Below, in pieces: positions 50,830 through 58,921 of a DNA stretch of 64,000 nucleotides; the stretch's first letter is position 1; each line of letters opens with the position of its first letter. The notes below the pieces were generated by a model that had not been told where the DNA came from, did no database searches, and saw only the letters and a list, made by a program, of their open reading frames with translations. This DNA is from Tumebacillus_A lipolyticus (GTDB taxonomy: Bacteria; Bacillota; Bacilli; Tumebacillales; Tumebacillaceae). The translations under genes were made by a program, and so were the position numbers. Where the stretch lies: positions 124,001 to 188,000 of the forward strand of contig NZ_JBHUIO010000009.1 in the NCBI RefSeq assembly GCF_042682745.1, given 5' to 3'.

Positions 50830-51435
50830 ATGATTAAAGAAACCGTCTTAGAGATTGTGACAACTTATGGATACTTCGGTCTCTTTCTCTCGCTGGTATT
50901 GGGCATCGTTGGCTTGCCGATCCCTGACGAGATCTTGATGACCTACTGCGGCTACCTAATCTCTCAAGGTATGATGAACTACACAATCACTCTACTGACC
51001 GCGATCTCAGGTAGCATCGTGGGGATTTCTACCTCCTACTGGCTTGGGCATCGCTTCGGTCTACCCCTTGTCGAAAAGTATGGCCGTCGCTTCGGCATCA
51101 ACGAGAAGCGCCTCGATGTTGTCAACCGATGGTACAACCGCTTTGGCAAATTTGTTCTGGTCGTCGGATACTTTATTCCGGGCATCCGTCATGTGACCGC
51201 TTTTGCAGCCGGATTGTCGAAGATGCCCTTCAAATCGTTCGCCATCTATGCATACAGCGGCGGTGTGATCTGGTCGCTCACATTTATCACCCTGGGGAAC
51301 ATGCTGGGCGTACATTGGACGAAGGTGACCTCGCTCACTCACCAATTTGTATTCTGGATTGTCGGTGCCGCCGTCATCATCGCTCTCGTCTACGGAATTG
51401 TGTATTGGCGCAAGCGCCGCCGTAACAAACGTTGA
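50830..51435 (+). CDS. DedA-family membrane protein
   Basis: This 201-aa protein is of DedA/VTT type with four to five membrane helices: LGIVGLPIPDEILMTYCGYL, GSIVGISTSYWLGHRFGLPL, FGKFVLVVGYFIPGIRHVTA then FAAGLSKMPF. Family members include polyprenyl-phosphate and phosphatidylethanolamine flippases; F-x-R/P-G-x-R is preserved as YFIPGIRH. ATG 50830 has GGGG 8 bases upstream. It is followed by a strong terminator. Confidence 0.9.
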   Translation: MIKETVLEIVTTYGYFGLFLSLVLGIVGLPIPDEILMTYCGYLISQGMMNYTITLLTAISGSIVGISTSYWLGHRFGLPLVEKYGRRFGINEKRLDVVNRWYNRFGKFVLVVGYFIPGIRHVTAFAAGLSKMPFKSFAIYAYSGGVIWSLTFITLGNMLGVHWTKVTSLTHQFVFWIVGAAVIIALVYGIVYWRKRRRNKR

Positions 51436-51450
51436 GCCTACATATGCTGT

Positions 51451-51486
51451 AGACAGCCTTCCCCAGCGGGAAGGCTGTCTTTTTTT
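51451..51486. terminator. Terminator after the DedA gene
   Basis: Perfect stem AGACAGCCTTCCC / GGGAAGGCTGTCT with a short loop, then T7, between convergent DedA and CPBP genes. Confidence 0.92.
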
Positions 51487-51488
51487 AC

Positions 51489-52439
51489 CTATAGCAGATC
51501 GTGGATGCTCGCCACCAGATTGTTGAGCGCATGGAGCCAGATCGGTGCCCAAAGCGTGCCGGTGATCCGGTAGAGCATGCTAAACAGCACTCCCATGATG
51601 AAGATCGGCAAAAACAACACCGGATCGGCGTGAATCAGCGAAAAGAGCAAGGCCGATCCGACCACTCCGACCGAAGCGCCCCACCTGGCGGTCAGGACGG
51701 ACTGCAGCACGCCGCGAAAGAGCAACTCCTCGCCAAGCGGCGCGATCACAGCGGTCGAAAGCAGCGGAAGCATCGACATCATCATCCCGAACGCCTTCGC
51801 ATCGAGCAGCTCTTGTGAGATGTGTTTCTCACGATACGAATCGGTGTCGATCCCCACCCACTCGGAGAGCGAGTTGGTCAACAGCGACATCGTATAGACG
51901 AATACGAAAAACATCAGCACATAGCCGGCCATCTTCCAAGAGAGCATCGGCCGCTTGAGCCCGATCTCCGACAATCCCTTTCGAAAGTAGATCGGAATGA
52001 CCAAGATGGCTGCAATCTGCATCGAGACGCCCCCGAGCGAGCTCGCGCCAGGCGACGTGCGAAACCATTCGGGAATCAGCGAAGATCCGCCGAAATAATA
52101 GAAAAACACGCCGCCAAAAAACAGCAGTCCGACCCACCCGAGCGAGACGAACAGGTCGCGCAATGTCAGCTTGCTTCGCCCCTGCTCGTCTCGCTTTCGA
52201 ACCCGCTTCTTCGCCAGAAACCCACCGACAAAGGCGATCACCCCGAACAGAACAAACAGCAAGGCCAAGATCGACCAGACGGGCGCGATCTTTTCTGACT
52301 GCAGCACCAACTGCCATTTGCCATGTTCACCGCGGATGAATGTCATCGACGAGAGCGTGAGCAGGATGTCTTGGAAAAACGCCCAGATCAGCAAAATCGC
52401 TCCCGTCATCTGGACTTTTCGTGCAAAGTTTCGCTTCAT
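51489..52439 (-). CDS. CPBP-family intramembrane metalloprotease
   Basis: This 316-aa membrane protein is of the CAAX protease/bacteriocin-processing (Abi) family. The three motifs are present: EELLFRG (EExxxR), FSLIH (FxxxH) and HALNN (HxxxN). About eight membrane segments. The family cleaves substrates in the membrane and can confer self-immunity to peptides; the substrate is unknown here. ATG 52439 has GGAGG 6 bases upstream and is preferred to the GTG before it. Confidence 0.9.
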   Translation of the reverse strand: MKRNFARKVQMTGAILLIWAFFQDILLTLSSMTFIRGEHGKWQLVLQSEKIAPVWSILALLFVLFGVIAFVGGFLAKKRVRKRDEQGRSKLTLRDLFVSLGWVGLLFFGGVFFYYFGGSSLIPEWFRTSPGASSLGGVSMQIAAILVIPIYFRKGLSEIGLKRPMLSWKMAGYVLMFFVFVYTMSLLTNSLSEWVGIDTDSYREKHISQELLDAKAFGMMMSMLPLLSTAVIAPLGEELLFRGVLQSVLTARWGASVGVVGSALLFSLIHADPVLFLPIFIMGVLFSMLYRITGTLWAPIWLHALNNLVASIHDLL

Positions 52440-52568
52440 CACTGCCCTCCTTGTTTTCCTATGATACGAAAATTACGTCTATTTCTTTTTTCCTTGTGGG
52501 ATACTTGAGTGGTAGGTACACTAGATCATGTATGATCGCTTAGAATTGGATAGAAAGGCGGATTCGAC

Positions 52569-53417
52569 ATGCAACGTTATGCTCTTGAGTATTTCGGCAT
52601 TCTTGTCGGTGCCTTCGTATTTACCTTTGGATTGAATAACTTTCTGATCGCAAATGGGCTCGCAGAAGGCGGCTTTGTCGGCATTTCGATCCTCGGCTAT
52701 TATCTGTTTAACATCCCGGTCGGCTTTACGTTCCTCATCCTGAACATTCCGCTCTTTTTGATCGGCTGGAAGCGATTCGGTCGCGACTTTTTGCTCAAGA
52801 CGATCTTCGGTGTCGTCTCGGTCTCGATGTTTGCAGAGCTGACCAAAGACCTGTTCTTGATGGGGGTGGAAGATAAAATTCTCGCCGCGCTCTATGGCGG
52901 CGTCTTCTCGGGGATCGGGCTTGGCATCATCTTCCGCTTTGGCGCTACGACCGGTGGAGCCGATATTATCGCGCGCTTAGCCAAACATTACTTCGGCCTG
53001 AGCATCGGTCGGACGCTGTTCTTGATCGACCTGTTGGTGATCACTGTGGTCGCCTTCATCATCGGCAAAGATGTGGCCATGTACTCGTTGATCGCCCTGT
53101 TCGTCTCGGCGCGCGTCATCGACATGGTCATCGAAGGGGTTTCCACTTCCCGCGCCATGTTCATCATCTCCGACCAGAGCACGCAGATCGCCGAGGAGAT
53201 TCACAAGCAGTTGGAGCGGGGCACGACTCTCTTAAACGGGGTCGGCGGCTATACGGGCCGCGACAAGCAAGTGCTGTACGTTGTCGTTTCCCGCGAGGAG
53301 ATCACCCGCGTTCACGATCTCTGCCGCATGATCGACCCGCAATCCTTTATCGTCGTCAACGACGTTCACGATGTGCTCGGCGAAGGGTTTAACCCGCTCA
53401 AACAGACGAAAAACTAG
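52569..53417 (+). CDS. YitT-family membrane protein (YpjC-like)
   Basis: This 282-aa protein has five N-terminal membrane helices (FTFGLNNFLIANGLAEGGFV and GIGLGIIFRFGATTGGADII) and a cytoplasmic C-terminal DUF2179 domain (LLNGVGGYTGRDKQVLYVVV). This is the YitT/DUF161 layout. In Bacillus the equivalent gene ypjC lies between ypjB and ypjD; here it is next to ypjB but inverted. The function is unknown. Confidence 0.9.
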   Translation: MQRYALEYFGILVGAFVFTFGLNNFLIANGLAEGGFVGISILGYYLFNIPVGFTFLILNIPLFLIGWKRFGRDFLLKTIFGVVSVSMFAELTKDLFLMGVEDKILAALYGGVFSGIGLGIIFRFGATTGGADIIARLAKHYFGLSIGRTLFLIDLLVITVVAFIIGKDVAMYSLIALFVSARVIDMVIEGVSTSRAMFIISDQSTQIAEEIHKQLERGTTLLNGVGGYTGRDKQVLYVVVSREEITRVHDLCRMIDPQSFIVVNDVHDVLGEGFNPLKQTKN

Positions 53418-53446
53418 GAGTCCTGCGGATTCCTAGTTTTTCTTTT
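53409..53446. terminator. Bidirectional terminator between YitT and ypjB
   Basis: AAAAACTAGGA / TCCTAGTTTTT with an 11-base loop; it overlaps both gene ends (YitT stop at 53417, ypjB stop at 53433). Confidence 0.88.
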
Positions 53447-54224
53447 TGCGAAACATCCGCCAACCAAAAGCTGCGAGCAACAGAGCTCCTGCCGTTCCAT
53501 ACATCACCGGATCGAGCGTCAGATGCAGCACGGGCAGAAACGGCGCTTCCTCGGCGCTCTGGCGATTGGCTGTCACATGGCCAAGCGCAGCCTTGTACGA
53601 ACCGAGCGCGTCGAGCACGCCCTGTTTGTCTGTCACCTGCTCCCCCGCAAGTTGTGACTCGACGAAGCGATGGGCGGAGAGCAGCGTGTTCAGATCGCTC
53701 GGATTCCCATGCACTTGCAGAGCCAGCCAGATCTGATCCCTTTCTTGGCGCAGCTTGGTCAGCGTCGCGCGCGCCGACTTTTGCTCCTGCTTGGCGACCG
53801 CTTCGATCAGCTTATCCAATTGGTTCTCCATCGAACGCGCAACGGGCAACCATGCTGGTGCGGTCGGATAGGCCAGCGAGTCGAAGGCGACCGTCAACCG
53901 ATGCATCCTGTATTCGGCGACCGCTTGCTCCGGGCCTTTGACAGCTGCAAACATCTGCTTCAAGGCGAGCAGCTCGGTCGTGATCGCCTGCTGCCCTTCA
54001 ATTCGCTGCACGATGTTGCGCGGATCGAGCCGCGTGTACATGTCAGACAATGCTTCAAGCGCAGGTAGCACTTTGGCTGGGTTTTCCCCTTGTTTGACCA
54101 TATTCTCAACTTTGACGCTCTCTTGATAGAGGGTGATCGGGTTCACCAGTTCTGCAGCCTGCACGGGCGAGACGCGAAAGACGAGAAGAAAGAGGACGAA
54201 CATCCAAGTCAAGCGCCTACACAT
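53433..54224 (-). CDS. ypjB: Sporulation protein YpjB
   Basis: This 263-aa protein has an N-terminal signal or anchor (FVLFLLVFRVSPVQA), a long helical external domain and a C-terminal membrane helix (MYGTAGALLLAAFGW then RMFRKKK). This matches the YpjB family (spore_YpjB), mutants of which affect sporulation in Bacillus. ATG 54224 has GGGAGG 8 bases upstream. It follows the DUF1405 gene, as in Bacillus ypjA-ypjB. Confidence 0.85.
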   Translation of the reverse strand: MCRRLTWMFVLFLLVFRVSPVQAAELVNPITLYQESVKVENMVKQGENPAKVLPALEALSDMYTRLDPRNIVQRIEGQQAITTELLALKQMFAAVKGPEQAVAEYRMHRLTVAFDSLAYPTAPAWLPVARSMENQLDKLIEAVAKQEQKSARATLTKLRQERDQIWLALQVHGNPSDLNTLLSAHRFVESQLAGEQVTDKQGVLDALGSYKAALGHVTANRQSAEEAPFLPVLHLTLDPVMYGTAGALLLAAFGWRMFRKKKN

Positions 54225-54267
54225 AAAAATCGCCTCCCACCACATCTATATGGAGGGAGGCAAAAAA

Positions 54268-54855
54268 TTAGACATGCTTGTTCCGGAGAATTTTCGGACG
54301 CAACACAGCGGTCAGCAGCAATGTAGCGATGCTCAAGATCGGGGTCCAGAACATCACATCTGCAAAAAAGCGATCGTCCTGCAGATAGGGATGGATGCGA
54401 TACACATAGTCGACAAAATCATTGTACAACAGCCAGATCGCACCCACCCAAAGCAAGCGCCAGTCAAACTTGTAGGCGAAGTTATAGAGGATGACTTCCA
54501 CTGCCATCGCGCCGTGCGACACCACCAGCATCCAATTTTGCGGTTCGATCGAGCCATCTGCTGCTCCATATGTAAAGATGACGCCACACGCCCAAATGCC
54601 ATACTTGATGTTGGTCACCATCGCCAGCATTTCGAGCAGTGGGGACGAGCGCCCGATCAGCCAGAGCAGCACGACAAGGGTGAACAGGCTGGATGATGTC
54701 GGGCTGTCTGGCACAAAGAAAGTCCAATACCAAGGCGTAGCGGCCAATTGATCTGCATACCAATAGAATCCATAGATTGAGCCGAGCAGATTGCAGATGA
54801 AGAGCAACCACAAAAAGGGTCTGCTCATCAGCTGAGCTCGAACCGTTTGGAGCAT
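54268..54855 (-). CDS. ypjA: DUF1405 membrane protein (YpjA)
   Basis: This 195-aa protein has about five or six membrane helices and shows the DUF1405 pattern: LLFICNLLGSIYGFYWYADQ, WTFFVPDSPTSS, KYGIWACGVIF, NDFVDYVYRIHPYL. The function is unknown. It lies after qcrC, as ypjA does in Bacillus, separated by a terminator. The symbol is assigned by synteny. Confidence 0.85.
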   Translation of the reverse strand: MLQTVRAQLMSRPFLWLLFICNLLGSIYGFYWYADQLAATPWYWTFFVPDSPTSSSLFTLVVLLWLIGRSSPLLEMLAMVTNIKYGIWACGVIFTYGAADGSIEPQNWMLVVSHGAMAVEVILYNFAYKFDWRLLWVGAIWLLYNDFVDYVYRIHPYLQDDRFFADVMFWTPILSIATLLLTAVLRPKILRNKHV

Positions 54856-54875
54856 AGGTCAGGTACCTCCTGAGC

Positions 54876-54906
54876 AAAAAGCCGACCCAGTTGCCCGGGT
54901 CGGCTT
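54876..54906 (-). terminator. Terminator of qcrABC
   Basis: On the minus strand AAGCCGACCC, an 8-base loop, GGGTCGGCTT and TTTGC, starting six bases after the qcrC stop. Confidence 0.88.
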
Positions 54907-54911
54907 CGCCG

Positions 54912-55673
54912 TTATTTTTGCTTTTGCTTGGAAAGCCATGCTGCCACTTCTTTGATCTTCTCTTTGTCGGAGAGACCACCGCCCGGAGGCATGCCTGGTG
55001 GGAAGCCTTTGGTGATGACTTCTTCCAGTTGTGCGGCATCATACTTGTTACCAACGCCCAGCAGGTACGGACCTACCGCGCCTTTCATATCCTGACCGTG
55101 ACAACCTGCGCAAGACTGCTTGAACACAGCTGCACCAGCATCGCCTTCATCGACGATCGCGGTGTCAGTCGGCATGTCCGACTTGTCGACCGGCTTCGGA
55201 GCGTTTGCCAGCGCATCTTCGTGCTGGACTTCTGCTTCATAAGTCATCCAGATCATCAACAGCAAGGTCAACACCATCGCGGTGGTTGCGACCGGACGCT
55301 TGAACGGATGACGAGCTTTGCTGTTGTCCAACCACGGCGCGAGGATCAACAGACCGGATGCGATACCAGGAATTACGACAGTACCCATCCAGACCATGTC
55401 GCCCGGGAAGTATTTCAGCAATTGGTACAGGAACAGGAAGTACCAGTCCGGCATCGGGATGAAGCCCGACGGGTTCGGATCGGCAACATCTGTCAGATGT
55501 ACCGGGTTGAAGATGATCCAAAGGATAAAGGCGACCAAGAACAAAGAACCAACGATCCATTCTTTCAGAAGAAAGTTTGGAAAGAACGGTTCCGTTCCAA
55601 GCGGCTTCTTCTTATCTTTTTCTTTAAAGCGCGGCGTGCCAGGAATGCGGTCGCGAAAATGATCGTGAGCCAT
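54912..55673 (-). CDS. qcrC: Menaquinol:cytochrome c reductase, cytochrome b/c subunit
   Basis: This 253-aa subunit fuses a subunit-IV-like membrane domain (about 1-140: FIPMPDWYFLFLYQLLKYFP) to a cytochrome c domain with the haem motif CAGCH near residue 187 and a Met-rich end (PPGMPPGGGLSD). It passes electrons from the Rieske centre to cytochrome c in the bc complex. It is the last gene of qcrABC and is followed by a terminator. Confidence 0.96.
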   Translation of the reverse strand: MAHDHFRDRIPGTPRFKEKDKKKPLGTEPFFPNFLLKEWIVGSLFLVAFILWIIFNPVHLTDVADPNPSGFIPMPDWYFLFLYQLLKYFPGDMVWMGTVVIPGIASGLLILAPWLDNSKARHPFKRPVATTAMVLTLLLMIWMTYEAEVQHEDALANAPKPVDKSDMPTDTAIVDEGDAGAAVFKQSCAGCHGQDMKGAVGPYLLGVGNKYDAAQLEEVITKGFPPGMPPGGGLSDKEKIKEVAAWLSKQKQK

Positions 55674-55723
55674 TCTTTTTAACCTCCTTCTCAGTTAACA
55701 GTTGAGCTGTACCCGCATCGGCC

Positions 55724-56395
55724 CTACAGAGGACCTGCGATGCCTGATTTGCGGATCATGATGAAGTGCAAGCCCAACAGCCCGAGAAGAGCAGCTGGCA
55801 GGAAGAAAACGTGAATTGCAAAGAAACGAGTCAGCGTCAGTGCGCCGAGGATGTCGCCGCCGATCAGCAAGGTCTTGATGTAAGGACCCACGAACGGAAC
55901 GGTCTCTGCGATCTGTGCACCAACGGCGGTCGCCCAGTATGCTTTTTGGTCCCACGGCAACAGGTAGCCAGTAAAACCAAAGGCCATGACGACGAAGAAA
56001 ATCAATACGCCGACAACCCAGTTCAGTTCGCGCGGTGCCTTATATGCACCGGTGAAGAACACGCGGAGCATGTGCAGGAACATCATGATGATGACCAATG
56101 AGGCTCCCCAGAAGTGCATGCCGCGAACGATGTTGCCAAGCAATACTTCATCCGTGATGTATTGTACGGAACGATAAGCGTTAACAATATCAGGAACATA
56201 GTACATAGCGAGGAACATACCGGACAGAATCTGAGTAACGATGATCAGGAACGTCAGACCGCCAAAGCAGTAGACGAACGCAGACATCTTGTTGGCCGGG
56301 TTGACGTGAGCCGGTACATCATGGTCTGCTACGTCACGCCAGATCGGGGTGATGTTCAGACGCTCGTCAATCCAGTCATATGTTTTCTTAAACAT
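55724..56395 (-). CDS. qcrB: Menaquinol:cytochrome c reductase, cytochrome b6 subunit
   Basis: This 223-aa cytochrome b6-type protein has four helices and haem-ligand histidines in GNIVRGMHFWGASLVI, MFLHMLRVFFTGAYK and RFFAIHVFFLPAALL; the quinone-site region GFTGYLLPWDQKAYWA is intact. Length is standard for the split cytochrome b of Bacillota. It lies between qcrA and qcrC. Confidence 0.97.
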   Translation of the reverse strand: MFKKTYDWIDERLNITPIWRDVADHDVPAHVNPANKMSAFVYCFGGLTFLIIVTQILSGMFLAMYYVPDIVNAYRSVQYITDEVLLGNIVRGMHFWGASLVIIMMFLHMLRVFFTGAYKAPRELNWVVGVLIFFVVMAFGFTGYLLPWDQKAYWATAVGAQIAETVPFVGPYIKTLLIGGDILGALTLTRFFAIHVFFLPAALLGLLGLHFIMIRKSGIAGPL

Positions 56396-56424
56396 CTGTA
56401 AAACTCACCTACCTTCAACGTCAG

Positions 56425-56973
56425 TTACGCTTTGCGCTGATTGAGCTTAGAGCTCACCATGACTTTGCCGCCCTCAACTTTTACATCGAACAGGTCGAGC
56501 GGACGAGTCGGCGGTTTGGTCGGGTCTTGTACGCCGTGAATCGTATAGCGACCGCCATGGCATGGGCAGTGGAACCACCATTTGCCGTCTTTCGCCGGGA
56601 TCGGGTTCCCGCTCGAATCGAGCTCACCAGCTACTTGGCAACCCAAGTGGGTGCAGACTGGAGACATCGCCAAGATCTTGCCTTGTTCGTCCTTGATCAT
56701 CCACGCGGTGTACTTCGCGTTCTCTTCGACCCAGCCGTCTTTGCGATGAACCTTGAACTCGATCAGCGTCGGCAGATCCGATTTGATATCGCTTTCCTTT
56801 AAGCCGGAATCAACAAAAGTGCCGGCGCCGGTGCGAGTGAGCGGATCAAGGGTGAACGGAATCAGAGGCGCTGCAATCGTAGCTGCCATAAACGCGCCAG
56901 TGCCCCCCAATGCGTACGTGAGGAACTGACGGCGGGAGAGTCCTTCTTTCCCCTGGTTCTTTTGATCACTCAT
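56425..56973 (-). CDS. qcrA: Menaquinol:cytochrome c reductase, Rieske iron-sulfur subunit
   Basis: This 182-aa subunit has a twin-arginine-like start (LSRRQFLTYALGGTGAF), one membrane anchor, and the Rieske 2Fe-2S ligands in CTHLGC and CPCHGG. It oxidises menaquinol and hands electrons to the cytochrome c domain of QcrC. The twin-arginine motif fits Tat-dependent insertion of a folded cofactor protein. It heads the operon. Confidence 0.96.
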   Translation of the reverse strand: MSDQKNQGKEGLSRRQFLTYALGGTGAFMAATIAAPLIPFTLDPLTRTGAGTFVDSGLKESDIKSDLPTLIEFKVHRKDGWVEENAKYTAWMIKDEQGKILAMSPVCTHLGCQVAGELDSSGNPIPAKDGKWWFHCPCHGGRYTIHGVQDPTKPPTRPLDLFDVKVEGGKVMVSSKLNQRKA

Positions 56974-57329
56974 TGTTCTAACCTCCCTACCGTTGACAAA
57001 AAATCGTGCCAGTCATCTTGCTAGCATACCGAACCTTCTCAAATCTTATCTATCTGCTTGGAGGATAAGTTTGGTATGGGAAAATGACCCGTACTATCTT
57101 CGCTTCAATCTTACATTCTGGTCTATACAGTGTCAAGCAAGCATGTGCAACTTTTCTCAAGGCGTGAGCGCAGGGATTTTCGCTTATCTTTTCCTTTTCT
57201 TAGCGATGTCAAACACCATAATCCCCGTCTTGCTTAGCCTCTTGTAAATGTCTTGCTTTTCTGGCTGAGAATGCGGTCGCGAGCGAAGGTCACACTGGAG
57301 CGGGAAAGCTTCAAAAATGTCACAAAAAG
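56974..57329. other. Intergenic region upstream of qcrA, no supported gene
   Basis: This stretch should hold the qcrABC promoter. Only weak sigma-A matches were seen (for example a GGTATGCTAG -10 region on the minus strand near 57025). A plus-strand 84-codon frame lacks a ribosome binding site. No terminator was found after the creatininase gene. Confidence 0.5.
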
Positions 57330-58043
57330 TTACGAGTTCCTCGCCCACATTTTGGTAATCTCTTGGTGCAACCGATCTCCGATCAGCTGCAGCAGCCTCG
57401 CTCCCTTTTCCTCGGTCGCAGCTGCCGCATTCCCCGAGAATCCTTCCGGGTAGAGCGATTGACCCATCCCCTGGAAGCGAGCTCGCGTATCAACTTCGAT
57501 CTCATGGTTCCCGGCCAGGGATAGATCGACCGTGTTCGGTGCGATCGCGAGCACCAGCGATGTCTCATCCTCACCGCCGTGGCCGACTCCGGGCGCGATC
57601 TCTTGGATCTCCTCGCGATAGTCCAGCCAATAGTTGCTGACCAGCACATCGAGCTTGAGCTCGGTCAAGCGCATCGCCACCTCTTGCAGTGCCGCGCTGT
57701 TGCCTCCGTGCCCGTTTAACAGCACCACATGCTTGAGGTCGAAGCGGGCGAACGAGGCGACGACCGCGTGGACATAATCGGCGAGGATTCGCCCCGGCAC
57801 ATCGATCGTGCCTGGGAAATCCTTAAGCACAGCGCAGTGGCCGTACGGGATGGCAGGCGCGGTCCAGATACGCCCGGACAGCTTGCCTTCCAGATAGTCG
57901 GCGATCTGCTGCGGGATCAGGACATCGGTGCCGAGCGGCGCGTGAGGGCCATGCGCTTCGATCGCGCCGATCGGAAGGATCAATGTATCGATGTAGGGCT
58001 TGTACGCTTCAAAATTTTTCATATGTACATCTGTAAGTCTCAT
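57330..58043 (-). CDS. Creatininase-family amidohydrolase
   Basis: This 237-aa protein shows all family metal motifs: LPIGAIEAHGPHAPLGTD, LNGHGGNSAAL and GVGHGGEDETSLVLA. Members hydrolyse amide bonds in small molecules (creatinine, formamides and redox-cofactor intermediates); the substrate here is unknown. ATG 58043 has AAGGAGGG 10 bases upstream; longer versions have no family similarity. It lies between reoY and qcrA, a place empty or held by ypiF in Bacillus. Confidence 0.9.
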   Translation of the reverse strand: MRLTDVHMKNFEAYKPYIDTLILPIGAIEAHGPHAPLGTDVLIPQQIADYLEGKLSGRIWTAPAIPYGHCAVLKDFPGTIDVPGRILADYVHAVVASFARFDLKHVVLLNGHGGNSAALQEVAMRLTELKLDVLVSNYWLDYREEIQEIAPGVGHGGEDETSLVLAIAPNTVDLSLAGNHEIEVDTRARFQGMGQSLYPEGFSGNAAAATEEKGARLLQLIGDRLHQEITKMWARNS

Positions 58044-58094
58044 GGAAACGACTCCCTCCTTTCCAGTATGGAATTCCCCTCCCCCTATTATGTA

Positions 58095-58127
58095 CAAAAA
58101 AAAGAACTGAGCTCAAGTGCCCAGTTC
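58095..58127 (-). terminator. Terminator of reoY
   Basis: On the minus strand GAACTG/CAGTTC arms with an inner GC/GC pair are followed by a T9 run; the left arm lies within the last codons of the gene. Confidence 0.8.
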
Positions 58128-58664
58128 CGACTCTTCGCGAAGTTTGTTTGACAATTCGACAAAAGCGTTCTTGTCACCGCGATCGAGCGCCGCATCGATC
58201 TGCTCCTTCAAGTTCCCCACCCGATACGATTTGATGGCGAAGTCGAGCACCATCTCCGCCTGCAGCGACACCAGAGCGTCGATCGTCTCTTTCGCATCGT
58301 CCAACGGGTTCTGCTCCAAGACGGACGCATACTCGGGGGAAGTGGTGCGGTCTTTGAAAAACAGACCGATATAGATTTCCTCGCTTCGGTTGTTGTGAAT
58401 GTCAAGAAACGCCTTTTCCACATCGGAAGTCACGCGCTTATTCTTATAGAACTTAAAAGGCGTCATCTGCACGCACTTTGTCGAGATCAAGATCGTCTTC
58501 GGAAGGTTGCGGAAGTTATCAATGAAGTGAACGCGCTCAAGCATTTGATCGGACGAGGCAATGTATTGCAAGAGCCACTCTGCCTCACGGTTTTGCAGAT
58601 CATACTTTTCGATAAACCATTTGATAAAGGTTTTCTTTTCAGCAATCGTTATGACTTCTCCCAT
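58113..58664 (-). CDS. reoY: ReoY/YpiB-family proteolysis factor (UPF0302)
   Basis: This 183-aa protein matches YpiB/UPF0302: KKTFIKWFIEKYDLQNREAE followed by WLLQYI, then VHFIDNFRNLPKTILIST and a C-terminal helix with LKEQIDAALDRGDKNAFVEL. In Listeria the homologue ReoY promotes ClpCP degradation of MurA, coupling cell-wall synthesis to signalling. ATG 58664 has AAGGAGGG 7 bases upstream. It lies near qcrABC as ypiB does in Bacillus, with a creatininase gene in between. Symbol by family and synteny. Confidence 0.88.
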   Translation of the reverse strand: MGEVITIAEKKTFIKWFIEKYDLQNREAEWLLQYIASSDQMLERVHFIDNFRNLPKTILISTKCVQMTPFKFYKNKRVTSDVEKAFLDIHNNRSEEIYIGLFFKDRTTSPEYASVLEQNPLDDAKETIDALVSLQAEMVLDFAIKSYRVGNLKEQIDAALDRGDKNAFVELSNKLREESELGT

Positions 58665-58891
58665 CGCCGTTCCCTCCTTCACTGTGCTCTTCACAACCAC
58701 CCCTGGAGGTCAGTCTAGTTCGAAATGTTGTGAATTTTCTCAATGTATTATATTCGGCAATCCGGAGATGTTTTCCTTTTTTCTGCAAAGAATTTGAACT
58801 TGTACGCGACCCCACTCTAGTTGTGAACAACTCCTATGCATCCATTCTATAGGTTTTCAGGATTGTCTGTGAAGGGGAAATTAGAGGAAAC

Positions 58892-58916
58892 AAAAAGCGG
58901 ACCTGTCAAGGCCCGC
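58892..58916 (-). terminator. Terminator of the helicase pair
   Basis: On the minus strand GCGGGCCT, TGAC, AGGTCCGC (one G-T pair) and TTTTTG, six bases after the stop at 58922. Confidence 0.8.
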
Positions 58917-58921
58917 CCTCC

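Noticed and set aside
56993..57247. 84-codon plus-strand frame upstream of qcrA
   Set aside because: No ribosome binding site and no family features; the hydrophobic end reflects base composition.
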